A program made the translations under genes and the position numbers. The notes beneath the pieces were generated by a model. The model worked only from the letters and a program-made list of their open reading frames with translations. It made no database searches and was not told the DNA's origin. Source: JACCTU01 sp963737405 (lineage in GTDB: Bacteria > Actinomycetota > Thermoleophilia > Gaiellales > Gaiellaceae). From it: a stretch of 64,000 bases of DNA. The stretch covers positions 1 through 64,000 of the forward strand of contig CAVTSL010000011.1 in assembly GCA_963737405.1 (NCBI GenBank), read 5' to 3'. Positions 54,400 through 63,761 of the stretch are shown piece after piece. Each line of letters opens with the position of its first letter. Position 1 is the stretch's first letter.

Positions 54400-55405
54400 C
54401 GCGTCGCGGTACGCGGCGATCGTCGCGTCGGTGACGGCGTCCCAGGAGAACCGCTCGCGGACGCGCTCGCGGCCTGCCTCGCCCATCCGGCGGCGCAGCT
54501 CGCGGTCGTCGAGCAGCCGCTGCAGCGCCGCGCGCAGGGCGTCGACGTCGCCGGGCGGCACGTGGATGCCCGTCTCGCCGTCGGCGACGAGGTCGAGCAG
54601 CCCGCCGACCGCGCTCGCGACGACGGGACGCCCGTGCGCCATCGCCTCGGCGCAGACGACGCCGAAGCCCTCGCGGAACGACGGCACGGCGACGACGGCG
54701 GCGCGGTCGTAGAGCTCGACGAGCTCCTCGTGCGGGACGAAGCCCCGCGCGCGCCGGCAGCGCGGTCGCGCAGCGGCCCGTCGCCGACGACCACGAGCGG
54801 CATCCCGTTCGCCGCCTCGACGAGCTCGAGCACGCCCTTCTCCGGCGAAAGCCGGCCGGCGTAGAGCACGAACGGCGGCTCGTCCTCGTCGCCGACCACG
54901 TCCGGGACGTCGACGCCGCTCGGGATCACCCGCACCTCGCGGGCGCCGAGCGCGCGCGCGTCCGCGGCGAGCGCGGTCGAGGGCGCGACCACGATCCGCG
55001 CGCGCCGGAGGATCGCCCGCGCGAGCCACGGCAGCCGCCGCGCGAGCTCGACGTCCGTCCCCCAGACCTGCGCGATCGTCGGCCGGCCGCGTCAGCAGCC
55101 CGACCGCCGCCGAGGGCAGCCAGTGCGCGTGGACGATGTCCGCGCCGCCGCGCCGCGCTTCGCGCCGCCCGCGAGAAACGAGAGCAGGAAGAGCGGCAGC
55201 AGGAGCGACCCGCCAGGGCTCGCCGCCGCAGGTTGCCGACGATCCCCGCGCCGTACGCGAGCCCGAAGTGGCGGAAGCCGGCGGGCGAGACGACCTCGAC
55301 CTCGAGCCCGCGCGCGCGGAGCCGCTCGACGGCCTCGGCGATGAACCGCCCGGCGACGTCTCCGGGCGCCCGCGGATACGACGTCGTGAGGACGGCGACC
55401 TTCAC
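54382..55405 (-). CDS. Glycosyltransferase family 4 protein 5 (frameshifts)
   Basis: About 340 residues from the GTG at 55405: VKVAVLTTSYPRAPGDVAGR, FIAEAVERLRARGLEVEVVS, FRHFGLAYGAGIVGNLRRRA, then VAPSTALAADARALGAREVR, VIPSGVDVPDVVGDEDEPPF, VLYAGRLSPEKGVLELVEAA and EGFGVVCAEAMAHGRPVVAS. The RLSPEKG and EGFGVVCAEAMA signatures are standard GT4. The N-terminus is paralogous to the partial gene at 63762. Confidence 0.75.
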
Positions 55406-55444
55406 AGGGCGATCATTCTGCTCGACTACCATCGAGTCGGCCTC

Positions 55445-56923
55445 GATGGCCACCGCGATCGCCCCGCAGGAGCGCGTCGCCGCCGATCCCTACGCCGAGC
55501 TCGTCGCCTTCTTCGACCGGTTCGCCGAACGAGGAGCCCCGGTGGAAGCGCCGGAACTCGACGTACCACCGCCTCGTCGCGCCAGCTGATGCGGTTCCAC
55601 GTCCCGCCAGGGCGCGCGCGTGCTCGAGATCGGCTGCGGATCGGGCGACCTGCTCGCCGCGCTCGAAGCCGTCGCGTCGGCGTCGGCGTCGACGTCAGCC
55701 CGAGGATGGTCGAGCGCGCGCGCGAGCGAGCACCCGGAGCTCCGCTTCGAGCGCGGTCGCCGGCGAGGAGCTCGACCTCGGCGAGACGTTCGACTACATC
55801 GTCCTCTCCGATCTCATGCCGTACGTCCACGACCTGCTCGCGCTCTTCGAGCGGGTCGCGGCGCACTCGCACGAGCGCACGCGCGTCGTCGATCAACTCG
55901 TACAGCCGCGCCTGGCGCCCGATCGTCCGGCTCGCCGAGGCGCTCCGGCTGAAGCCGCGCAAGCCGCTCCGGAACTGGGTCGTCGCCGCACGACGTGCGC
56001 AACCTGCTCGAGCTCGCCGGCTTCGAGACGGTGACGTCGCACTCGCGGATCCTCTTCCCGAAGCAGGTGCCGCTGCTCTCGACGTTCCTGAACGGCGTTC
56101 GTCGGAAGCCTGCTGGCCGTTCAGCCTCCTCTCGCTCACGTACTGGATCGTCGCCCGCCCGCTGCCGACGCGAGCTTCCGGCCGACGAGCGTCTCGATCG
56201 TCTGCCCGTGCCGGAACGAGCAGGGCCACGTCGCGCAGCTGATCGAGCGCGATCCCCGACTTCGGCGTGCCGACCGAGCTGATCTTCGTCGAGGGCAACT
56301 CGACCGACGACACGCGCGGCGAGATCCTGCGCCAGATCGACGCGCACCCCGAGCGCGACATCCGCTTCGTCCCGCAGCCCGGCAAGGGCAAGGGCGACGC
56401 CGTGCGCGTCGGCTTCGAGGCCGCGAAGCACGACGTGCTGATGATCCTCGACGGCGACCTCAGCGTCCGGCCCGAGGATCTCCCGAAGTTCCACCGCGGT
56501 CTCGTCGACGGGCGCGCGGAGCTCGTGAACGGCTCGCGGCTCGTCTACGACATGGAGCCGGGCTCGATGCGCTTCCTGAACATGCTCGGGAACCGCACGT
56601 TCGCGCGGCTGCTCAAGTGGATCATCGGGCAGCACGTGAAGGACACGCTCTGCGGGACGAAGGTGCTCCTGCGGAGCGACTACGACCGGATCGCCGCCGG
56701 CCGCTCGTACTTCGGCGAGTTCGATCCGTTCGGCGACTTCGACCTGCTCTTCGGGGCGGCCCGGCTCAACCTGCGGATCGTCGACCTCCCCGTCCGCTAC
56801 CAGCCTCGCACCTACGGCGAGACGAACATCAGCCGCTGGCGCCACGGCGTCCTCCTCCTGCGCATGACGCTCTTCGCGTTTTGGAAGTTCAAGGTCGCCC
56901 CCTTCTCGCGCCGCGGAGTCTGA
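55445..56923 (+). CDS. Bifunctional methyltransferase / GT2 glycosyltransferase (frameshifts)
   Basis: About 480 residues. The first half is a class I methyltransferase: RVLEIGCGSGDLLAALE, FDYIVLSDLMPYVHDLLALF, PHDVRNLLELAGFETVTSHS and RILFPKQVPLLSTFLNG. After a linker a GT2 domain follows without a break: SVSIVCPCRNEQGHVAQLIE, PTELIFVEGNSTDDTRGEIL, GKGKGDAVRVGFEAAKHDVL and MILDGDLSVRPEDLPKFHRG (DGD metal site), ending FWKFKVAPFSRRGV. Such fusions are known in glycan loci. The GT2 half (56,267-56,923) is in one clean frame. Confidence 0.78.
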
Positions 56924-56940
56924 ACCGGCGCGCCGCCCAG

Positions 56941-58699
56941 GTGTGGGCGCGGCGCTGGGCGATCCTCGCGTTCGCCTCGGTCCTCACGCTCGCGGTCGTC
57001 TTCGTCGAGGCGCAGCCGGTCCGCTCGCCGTGGTGGACCTACGCCGACGCCGACGCGATCGTACACCGCCTCGGGCCTGAACATGATGCTCGGCCGGCCG
57101 GTGCCGTTCGTCGACCACCCCGGGCTGCCGGTGACCGAGGCCGTGGCGATCGTCTCCGGCGTCGACGCGCTCCGCACCGAGCACACCCTCGCCTGGACGG
57201 CGCGCGAGCGCTACGTCGACCGCGCGCTGCTCGACCTCGACGGCTCGCGCTGGCTCTTCCGCGGGCTCGCGGTCGGCTTCTACCTCCTCGGCGCCGGGCT
57301 CGCGTTCTTCCTCGCGCTGCGGCTGTTCGGCCACTGGACCTGGGGCCTCGCGAACGGCCTGCTCTGGCTCGCGGCGCCCGGCCTGGCGGCGATGTCGATC
57401 CAGCTGCGCCCCGACGTCCTCCTCGCCGTGCTCTGCCTCGTGTTCGGCTTCGCGATCGCCCGCGGCGTGGAGCGCCGCTCGGTCGGCTGGTTCGCCGCGG
57501 CGTCGGCGACCGTCGGGTTCGCGACGATGGTCAAGCTCCACGCGCTCGCGCTGCTCGTTCCGCTCGTCGTCGCGGCGGTGTGGCGCCCGCCGCCGGACGA
57601 CGCGCTGCCCGAGGCCTGGTCGCAGGCGAGGCGATCCCTGCGCGCGCACCGGGTCGCCTGGGGCGTGTTCGCCGGTCTCTGGCTCCTGCTCGCGGTGCTG
57701 CTGAACTGGGAGCGCTTCCCGTTCCGCCCGACGGCGTCGGAGCTCCGCGTCACGCTGCTCGTGCTCGGGCTGACGGCCGCCGCGGTCGGCGTCTCGGAGG
57801 CCGTCCGCCGGCTGGACGCGCCGGGCTGGGCGCGCCGCATCGCGAGCCGCTTCCACGCGCTGCTCGTCGTCTCGTTCACGGCGGGGCTCTTCGCGCCGAT
57901 CACGCTCGACGTCCAGGACGGGACGAACGCGCTCGTGCGGATCGTCAAGAACATGACCGGCCAGGGCGTCCAGGAGGGGATCGAGCCGTTCTCGACGCCG
58001 CTCTCGGCCCTCGACGACATCGTCGGGACGTCGATCGTGGTCGTGTTCCTGATCGCGCTCGTCGCAGGGATCGTCGGCGCCGTCCGGCGCGAGCCGGTCC
58101 CGGTCGTCTGGGCCGTGGCAGGCGCTCGCGGCGGGCGCGTTCGCCTACGCGCGCCCGCCGAACGTCCACTACTTCGCGCCGGCGTTCGTCTTCGCAGCAC
58201 TCGCGATGCTCTGGCTCCTGCAGCGCGAGCCCGCGCGCGCATGCCGCTCCTCGGCTGGGTGCTCGTCCTCTACGTGCTGCATGCCCGCGTGGGACAGCCG
58301 TGCTGAACACCGGCAGCCGAGCAGGAGCGCTTCGCCGCGCAGGTCGCGCCCGCGAAGCAGTACGTCGACGCGAACCTGCGGCCGGGCGAGGTCGCGCTCG
58401 TGCCCTCGTACTGGCCGTTCGCCGATGCGCGATTACTTCGAGCTCGTGCAGATCTACGTCGACCACACGCCCGACGTACCCGTACCGCTACCTGCCTGCG
58501 ACCTCGGCGGTGCGCTCGTTCGAGCAGCGGCAGCAGCAACCGACCCGCCCTCGCTTCTACGTCGGACCGCTCGCGCAGGACCTCACGAAGCACGACAGCA
58601 GGTGGAGCTCGGCGATCTCGGCACGGTACACGATCGCTCCGGCCGAAGGGCTCGTCGCCGAGATCGTCGCGCGGCCCGGGGGTGACCGAGCCGTGGTGA
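56941..58699 (+). CDS. GT39-like polytopic glycosyltransferase 2 (frameshifts)
   Basis: About 580 residues from a probable GTG at 56941 (VWARRWAILAFASVLTLAVV). The loop WWTYADADA carries the acidic pair typical of GT-C enzymes; then LNMMLGRPVPFVDHPGLPV, WLFRGLAVGFYLLGAGLAFF, LANGLLWLAAPGLAAMSIQL and TMVKLHALALLVPLVVAAVW. The central 57,083-58,110 is in one frame. The C-terminal soluble part reads FAAQVAPAKQYVDANLRPGE, RFYVGPLAQDLTKHDSRWSS and ISARYTIAPAEGLVAEIVA. Probably uses lipid-linked sugar at the outer face of the membrane. Confidence 0.72.
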
Positions 58700-59437
58700 G
58701 CGACCGACCGCTACGCGGCCGAACGCCGGCAGGGCGAGCGTTCGCCTCCGGCGAGCTCGAGCAGGCGTGGGGCTGGTCGAGCGAGGCCGGGAAGGATCCG
58801 CGCCGAGCGCCGCGCCGCGTTCCTGATCGAGCGCGCGCGGTCTCGGCCCCCGGCGTGCGCTGCCTCGAGCTCGGCTGCGGCACGGGCGAGTTCACGCAGC
58901 GCCTGGTCGAGTCGGGCTGCGCGCTCGCGCCGTCGACATCAGCGAGGCGAGCGTCGGCGGTGCCGCGAGCGCGTCGGCGACCGCGCGGAGGTCGTCGTCG
59001 GGAACATCGAGACCGGCGAAGGCCTCGAGGGCCTCGAGCGTTCGACGCGATCGTCGGCGTCACCGTCCTCCACCACGTCGACCTCGACGCCTGCTTCGCG
59101 CAACGTCTTCCCGCTGCTGCGTCCCGGCGGCCGCTTCGCGTTCAGCCGAGCCGAACATCGCGAACCCGCAGGTGTGGGCCGAGCGAAACGTTCGGGTTCC
59201 TCCGCCGCATCCGCCACGTCCTCCCGCACGAGATCGCGTTTCGGGCCGGCGAGCTGCGGCGCGCGCTTCGAGGACGCCGGCCTCGAGGTCGAGGTCTGCC
59301 GAGCCGTTCGAGTTCCTCCACCCTGCGACGCCGACGCGCCTGATCGGCGCCGTCGAGCGGCTCGAGCGGCTGCTCGAGCGCGACGCCCGCTCCGGGCGAT
59401 CGCCGGCTCGATCGCGGATCGCCGGCCAAGCGCCTAG
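58696..59437 (+). CDS. SAM-dependent methyltransferase 3 (frameshifts)
   Basis: About 240 residues from the GTG at 58696, which overlaps the previous TGA. Motifs: AAFLIERARAVSAPGVRCLE, LGCGTGEFTQRLVESGCAL, FDAIVGVTVLHHVDLDACFA and PQVWAERNVRF, FLRRIRHVLPHEIAFRAGEL. It ends AIAGSIADRRPSA at TAG 59435-59437. The last four bases (CTAG) also contain the stop codon of the convergent gene. Probable sugar or glycolipid methyltransferase. Confidence 0.72.
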
Positions 59438-60170
59438 ATCCGCTCGAGGACGACGAGGCAGCGGAAAGCGGCGAGCCGGCCGAGCAGCGGCGCGACAGCG
59501 CGCTCGAGCGCGCTGACAGCGGACGGTACGCGGCTGCGGGCAGAAGCGGCCGCTTCGAGTGAACCCGCCCGAGAGCGGGTAGACGAAGAACGAGAACAGC
59601 GCCTGCTCGACGAGCGGAAGCTCGGGCCAGCGACGGTCGAGCGCCTCGCGCTGGCGGAAGAACGCGACCGTCGTCTGCGCGAGGTTGCGCCTCGAGCGGC
59701 ACGTCGGCGACTCGGTCTCCGTGAACGCCATCGCCGCCGAAGCTCGACGCCGCTCGTGGTGGAAGCCGGTACGCGACCGCCGACAGCGGTGAGACAGTAG
59801 CGGCTCGAGCATCACGACCCGCCCGCCGGGCGCGAGCACGCGCGCAGCCTCGTCGAGGAACGACGCGCGGGTTCGGCAGGTGGTGGAAGACGTCGAGCAG
59901 ACGAGGTTCGCGACTCGGCCGTCCTCGTACGGCAGCGACTCTGCGTCGACGACGAGCGTCCGCCCACGGCGTCTGCTCGACGTCCGTCTCGACGAGGTCC
60001 GGCACGACCTCGCGCAGCTGCCCGATGCCGGAGCCGAGCTCGACGGTCGGCCCCGGCACGTCCGAGAGCCGCGACGCCATCAGCTCGAACCAGTCGCGGT
60101 AGATGCGGCGCAGGAGCGGGCGCTCGTTCCACGCCCGCTCGTGGTCACGCAGCGTCTCGACGAGCTCCAA
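59434..60170 (-). CDS. SAM-dependent methyltransferase 4 (frameshifts)
   Basis: About 240 residues, TTG start at 60170: LELVETLRDHERAWNERPLL, RRIYRDWFELMASRLSDVPG, PTVELGSGIGQLREVVPDLV and ETDVEQTPWADA, then FHHLPNP, QREALDRRWPELPLVEQALF and SFFVYPLSGGFTRSG. This resembles methyltransferases of glycan loci with a long C-terminal extension. The end (CLVVLERI) meets the TAG 59434-59436. The start lies inside the end of the O-antigen-ligase gene (26-base overlap). Confidence 0.68.
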
Positions 60171-61404
60171 CGGTCACCACCGGCAGCGCGAGCGCGAACA
60201 GCGCGAGAACGAAGAAGTAGTAGAACGACATCGTGAGGTAGAACGCGTTCGCCGCCAGCGTGCCCGCGAGCGCAGCGGTCAGTCCCCACGCGAGCCCCGG
60301 CTCCGTGAGGCGCGCGTCACGCAGCCGCTTGAACATCCACCAGACGAACGCGCCGAACAGGATCGTGCCGACGAGCCCGGTCTCGACGAGCAGCGCGACG
60401 TAGAACGAGTGCGGGCCCCAGTTGTCCTTGCCGGTCACGAACTCGTAGTAGACGCTGAAGTTGTTCAGCCCGAGACCGAAGAACGGGTGTACCGCGAGCA
60501 CGTTCGGGATGAACTCGTACACGCCGAAGTGCGCGGACGTCGAGGAGTCGCCGGTCGCGAAGCGGGAGCGGATCACCTCGAGGAAGAAGTCCGCGCGACG
60601 GACGACCACCCAGGCGAGGAACGCGGCGACGACTGCGAGCGGGATCGCGATCGCCCGCGACAGCAGCTCGCTGCGGTAGTGCGCGAGCAGGACGACGAAG
60701 CCCACGGCGAGCCCGACGAGCCCGCTGCGCGAGAGGGTCGCGAGCTCGACGACGAGGAGGAACGCGAGCAGCGCGCCGAGCCAGACCTGGCGTCCGCGGA
60801 GGTAGAGCGGCGTCAAGGCGAGCAGCGGGACGAGCAGCATGATCCCGAGGTGGTTCGGGTCGCCCGTGAGCGCGTTCGGCCGGTAGACGCTCTGCTCGCC
60901 GCCGACCGAGCCGTAGACGTTGATCTGGCTCGCCCCGCGCGTGAGCGGGCTCAGCACGAGCGTGTCGAGGTTGATGCCGGCGCGCGCGGCGGCGAGCTGC
61001 ACGATCCCGTACGCGGCGTTCGCAGCGATCCCGGCGACGAAGACGCCGAACGCCGTCAGCGCGAACCGCCGGTCGTGGCGTGCGAGGTATGCGATCCCGG
61101 CGGCGAGGAACCCGAAGTGGAGCACGAACTTCACGAGCCCCTTGCCGAACTGCGCGATCCCCTGCGTCGTGTCGAGGTTGTAGAAGCCGATCAGGTAGAC
61201 GGCGAGGAACGCGCCGGCGAAGGCGAGCGCGACGAGCGCCGTCCGGGAGAGGCTCCAGTCGCCGGCGGCGATGCGGTCGACCACGAACGAGCAGAGGAAG
61301 AGCGCCGTCAGCACGTCGGCGAGCGTGAGCGTCCCGCCGACAGACCAGTGCACCTTCTCGAAGGTGACGCAGAAGATCGTCGCGAGGAACAGGAAACGCG
61401 TCAT
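60145..61404 (-). CDS. O-antigen ligase/polymerase-like membrane protein
   Basis: 419 residues in one clean frame from the ATG at 61404 (MTRFLFLATIFCVTFEKVHW). About ten membrane helices surround a long periplasmic loop (about 285-335) with SRFATGDSSTSAHFGVYEFI, PNVLAVHPFFGLGLNNFSVY and TGKDNWGPHSFYVALLVETG. The HPFFGLGLNNF...HSFYVALLVETG pattern is the Wzy_C / WaaL signature (PF04932). It would ligate or polymerise lipid-linked glycan outside the membrane. ATGA overlap with the upstream GT. Confidence 0.88.
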   Translation of the reverse strand: MTRFLFLATIFCVTFEKVHWSVGGTLTLADVLTALFLCSFVVDRIAAGDWSLSRTALVALAFAGAFLAVYLIGFYNLDTTQGIAQFGKGLVKFVLHFGFLAAGIAYLARHDRRFALTAFGVFVAGIAANAAYGIVQLAAARAGINLDTLVLSPLTRGASQINVYGSVGGEQSVYRPNALTGDPNHLGIMLLVPLLALTPLYLRGRQVWLGALLAFLLVVELATLSRSGLVGLAVGFVVLLAHYRSELLSRAIAIPLAVVAAFLAWVVVRRADFFLEVIRSRFATGDSSTSAHFGVYEFIPNVLAVHPFFGLGLNNFSVYYEFVTGKDNWGPHSFYVALLVETGLVGTILFGAFVWWMFKRLRDARLTEPGLAWGLTAALAGTLAANAFYLTMSFYYFFVLALFALALPVVTVGARRDAA

Positions 61405-62651
61405 GTCACGTCCCGCAGCACGCGCGCGAACTCCTCGGCGCGCGTCCGGCGGTCGAGCTTCGTGCGGAGCTCCGGCGCGAGCGGCGTGCCGTCGAGCGAC
61501 CCCGCGCTCCAGCGCGCGTGCAGGTCGCGCAGCGCGGCCTCGATCGCGTCGACGTCGTCGGGCGGGACGACCGTGCCCGCGCCGGCCTCGCGGACGAAGT
61601 CGGCGGTCGCGCCGTCTGGAGGCACCGCCGCGATGATCGGGCGCTCCGCCGCGAGGTACTCGAACACCTTCGCCGCGATCACGCCCGAGCCGCGCCCCGG
61701 AACCTCGGGCATCAGCAGGAGGAGTGCCTCCGAGTCGCGCTGGAACTCGAGCGACTGCCTGCGCGGCACGTACGGGTGGACCTCGAGCCGCTCGCCGAGC
61801 TCGAGCTCCTCGACCCACTCGCGGTCGGCCTGGCGGAAGTCGCCGACGAAGCGCGCGACGGAGCGGTCGAGGTCTGCGCGGGCGAACGCGGTGAGGAACG
61901 GCCGCGGGTCGCGCTTGCCGAACATCGCCCCCGTGTGCGTCACGCGGAAGCGCCCGTTCGGGCGGTAGTCGATCCCCGCGAAGTCGTCGAAGTCGGCGCC
62001 GTTCGGGACGACGCTCACCGGGCCTCGCGGCGACAGCGAGCCGATCTCGTCGGCGTAGGAGTCCGCGACGACGACGGTCGCGTCGGCGTAGCGCGCGATC
62101 AGCCGGGCGATCGTCTCCTGCGTGCGCTCCTTCGCGCGCGCGGCGAGCCGCTCGACCGGCCGGTCGGCGTTGCGGAGCATCGAGTCGCGCACGTCCGCGA
62201 CCCAGCGCACGCCCGTCGCGCGCTTCGCCGCCGCGCCGATCAGGTGGACGGAGTTCGGCGGCGACGTCGTCACGATCGCGTCGATCCCCTCGGCGCGGAT
62301 GATCCGGATCGCCGCCGGGATCGCGGTCGTGGTCCAGGTCACGTTCTCGTCGGGCACGAGCACGCGCCGGTACGTGAGGAGCGCCATCTTCGTCGCGCGC
62401 TCGAGCGCGCCCGCGCCGTGGAGCTCCTCCGCGGGCCGCCGCCCTTTCGGTCCCACGTAGCGCGCGCGGTGCACCCACGCCTGCGTCGGCGCCTGGAGCT
62501 CCTCGTCGCGGTGGATCCACTTCGAGTCGTCCGGCGCGAGCACGTGCGTCTCGATCCCGAGCGCAGGCAGGTGCGTCGCGAACTTCAGCGGCCGCTGCAC
62601 GCCCGCGCCGCCGGCGGGCGGCCAGTACATCGTGACGAGGAGGACCTTCAC
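61401..62651 (-). CDS. Glycosyltransferase family 4 protein 6
   Basis: 416 residues without a frameshift, GTG start at 62651: VKVLLVTMYWPPAGGAGVQR, PLKFATHLPALGIETHVLAP, IDAIVTTSPPNSVHLIGAAA, VRWVADVRDSMLRNADRPVE, VSVVPNGADFDDFAGIDYRP and PGRGSGVIAAKVFEYLAAER-PIIAAVP. The N-terminus PPAGGAGVQRPLKFA and VVPNGAD are typical of GT4 enzymes resembling WbpH/Fcl-type sugar transferases. It is translationally coupled to the ligase gene at 61401. Confidence 0.88.
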   Translation of the reverse strand: MKVLLVTMYWPPAGGAGVQRPLKFATHLPALGIETHVLAPDDSKWIHRDEELQAPTQAWVHRARYVGPKGRRPAEELHGAGALERATKMALLTYRRVLVPDENVTWTTTAIPAAIRIIRAEGIDAIVTTSPPNSVHLIGAAAKRATGVRWVADVRDSMLRNADRPVERLAARAKERTQETIARLIARYADATVVVADSYADEIGSLSPRGPVSVVPNGADFDDFAGIDYRPNGRFRVTHTGAMFGKRDPRPFLTAFARADLDRSVARFVGDFRQADREWVEELELGERLEVHPYVPRRQSLEFQRDSEALLLLMPEVPGRGSGVIAAKVFEYLAAERPIIAAVPPDGATADFVREAGAGTVVPPDDVDAIEAALRDLHARWSAGSLDGTPLAPELRTKLDRRTRAEEFARVLRDVT

Positions 62652-62652
62652 G

Positions 62653-63723
62653 TCAGCGCACCGCGCGAAGCATCACCCGCGCGGCGTGCACGAGCGCGGG
62701 CTTCGGGTCGTCCCAGGCGAGCGTCGGCTCGACGAACGGCGGCCGTGGGACGAGCGGCCGCTCGTTCGGCATCAGCACGAGCGCCCACTTGCGGCGGCGG
62801 CCGTTCATGCGCACGGGCTCGACGCGCTCGCCGGTGAGGTCGCGGTACGCGATCAGCGGCAGGTCGACGCCGGACGCCATCGCCAGCGAGTGCCACTGCC
62901 AGAGGCGCGGGTTGATCTCCATCAGCTTGAAGCGGCCGTCGCGCGGGTCGCGCTTGAACTCGACCTGCGAGAGCCCGTTGCAGCCGAGGTTGCGGAGCAG
63001 CTCGATCCCGCTCTCGACGACCTCGTCGACCCAGACCGCCTCGCCGAGGCGCGCGACGCCGATCCCGGGCGGCGTCTGGACGAGCTTCCGCCCGCAGAAG
63101 AGCCCGAGCGGCTCGAGCGACTCGCTCAGGTACGCGCCGAGGGTGTACAGCTCGTCGTCGCCGCCGGGGATGAGGTCCTGCACCATCGGCTCCCAGGGCT
63201 CGGTCTTCGCGTACGCGTCCTCGACCTCGGCCGCCGCGTGGCAGACGACGGCCTGCAGCCCGTACTGCTGCCGGAACCCGACCGGCTCCGACGGCTTCAG
63301 CAGCACCGGGTAGCCGATCTCCTCGGCCGCGGCGACCGCCTCGGCGGCGCTCTGCGGATAGCGCGTGTCCGGGATGTCGCGCGCGGCTTCGAGCTGGACG
63401 CGCTTGCGCTGGATCCGCTCGAGGTCGCGCGGGAACGGGCAGAGGAGCCCGAGCTCGTCGCGATGCCGTGCGACCGCGCGAAGCCCCTCGTCGTGCGTCG
63501 CGAACACGACCCCGGGGCCGATCGCGCGAAGCGCCTCGACGAACCCCTCCTCGTCCTCGAGCGGGTTGGGCGCCGTGACCTTCGTCGCGAACCGGGAGCG
63601 GAAGCCGAGCGCGCTCGACCGGTGGTCGACGGCGAACACGCGCACGCCCGCGCGTCCCAGCGACCGGATCGCCGAGAGCCCGTTGACGAAGCCGACGTCG
63701 ACGACGATGGCCGGAAGTCCCAC
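62653..63723 (-). CDS. ATP-grasp carboxylate ligase
   Basis: 356 residues, GTG start at 63723, no frameshift: VGLPAIVVDVGFVNGLSAIR, SLGRAGVRVFAVDHRSSALG, VVFATHDEGLRAVARHRDEL, EIGYPVLLKPSEPVGFRQQY (ATP-grasp Lys), WEPMVQDLIPGGDDELYTLG and RFKLMEINPRLWQWHSLAMA (MEINPR metal site). ATP-grasp proteins of this kind ligate a carboxylate to an amine via acyl phosphate. Next to AsnB-type enzymes it may attach an amino acid to the glycan. It ends one base before the GT-6 start. Confidence 0.85.
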   Translation of the reverse strand: MGLPAIVVDVGFVNGLSAIRSLGRAGVRVFAVDHRSSALGFRSRFATKVTAPNPLEDEEGFVEALRAIGPGVVFATHDEGLRAVARHRDELGLLCPFPRDLERIQRKRVQLEAARDIPDTRYPQSAAEAVAAAEEIGYPVLLKPSEPVGFRQQYGLQAVVCHAAAEVEDAYAKTEPWEPMVQDLIPGGDDELYTLGAYLSESLEPLGLFCGRKLVQTPPGIGVARLGEAVWVDEVVESGIELLRNLGCNGLSQVEFKRDPRDGRFKLMEINPRLWQWHSLAMASGVDLPLIAYRDLTGERVEPVRMNGRRRKWALVLMPNERPLVPRPPFVEPTLAWDDPKPALVHAARVMLRAVR

Positions 63724-63761
63724 GGCTCAAGAGCGTAGTCGCGCACGCCGATACGACTGAC

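Noticed and set aside
33640..59440. Programmed frameshifting across many genes
   Set aside because: Breaks occur every 100-300 bases in unrelated genes, without slippery sites, and are repaired by deleting one of two wobble bases. A consensus artefact is far simpler.
60103..61968. A 621-residue plus-strand ORF in the high-GC half
   Set aside because: It is antisense to the clean O-antigen-ligase and GT4 genes, is almost wholly Arg/Ala/Glu/Asp, and shows no domain. It is typical high-GC shadow coding.
61518..63738. Other long plus-strand ORFs (439 and 368 residues)
   Set aside because: Antisense of the GT4 and ATP-grasp genes, which carry clear motifs; these frames are low-complexity Arg/Asp/Val.
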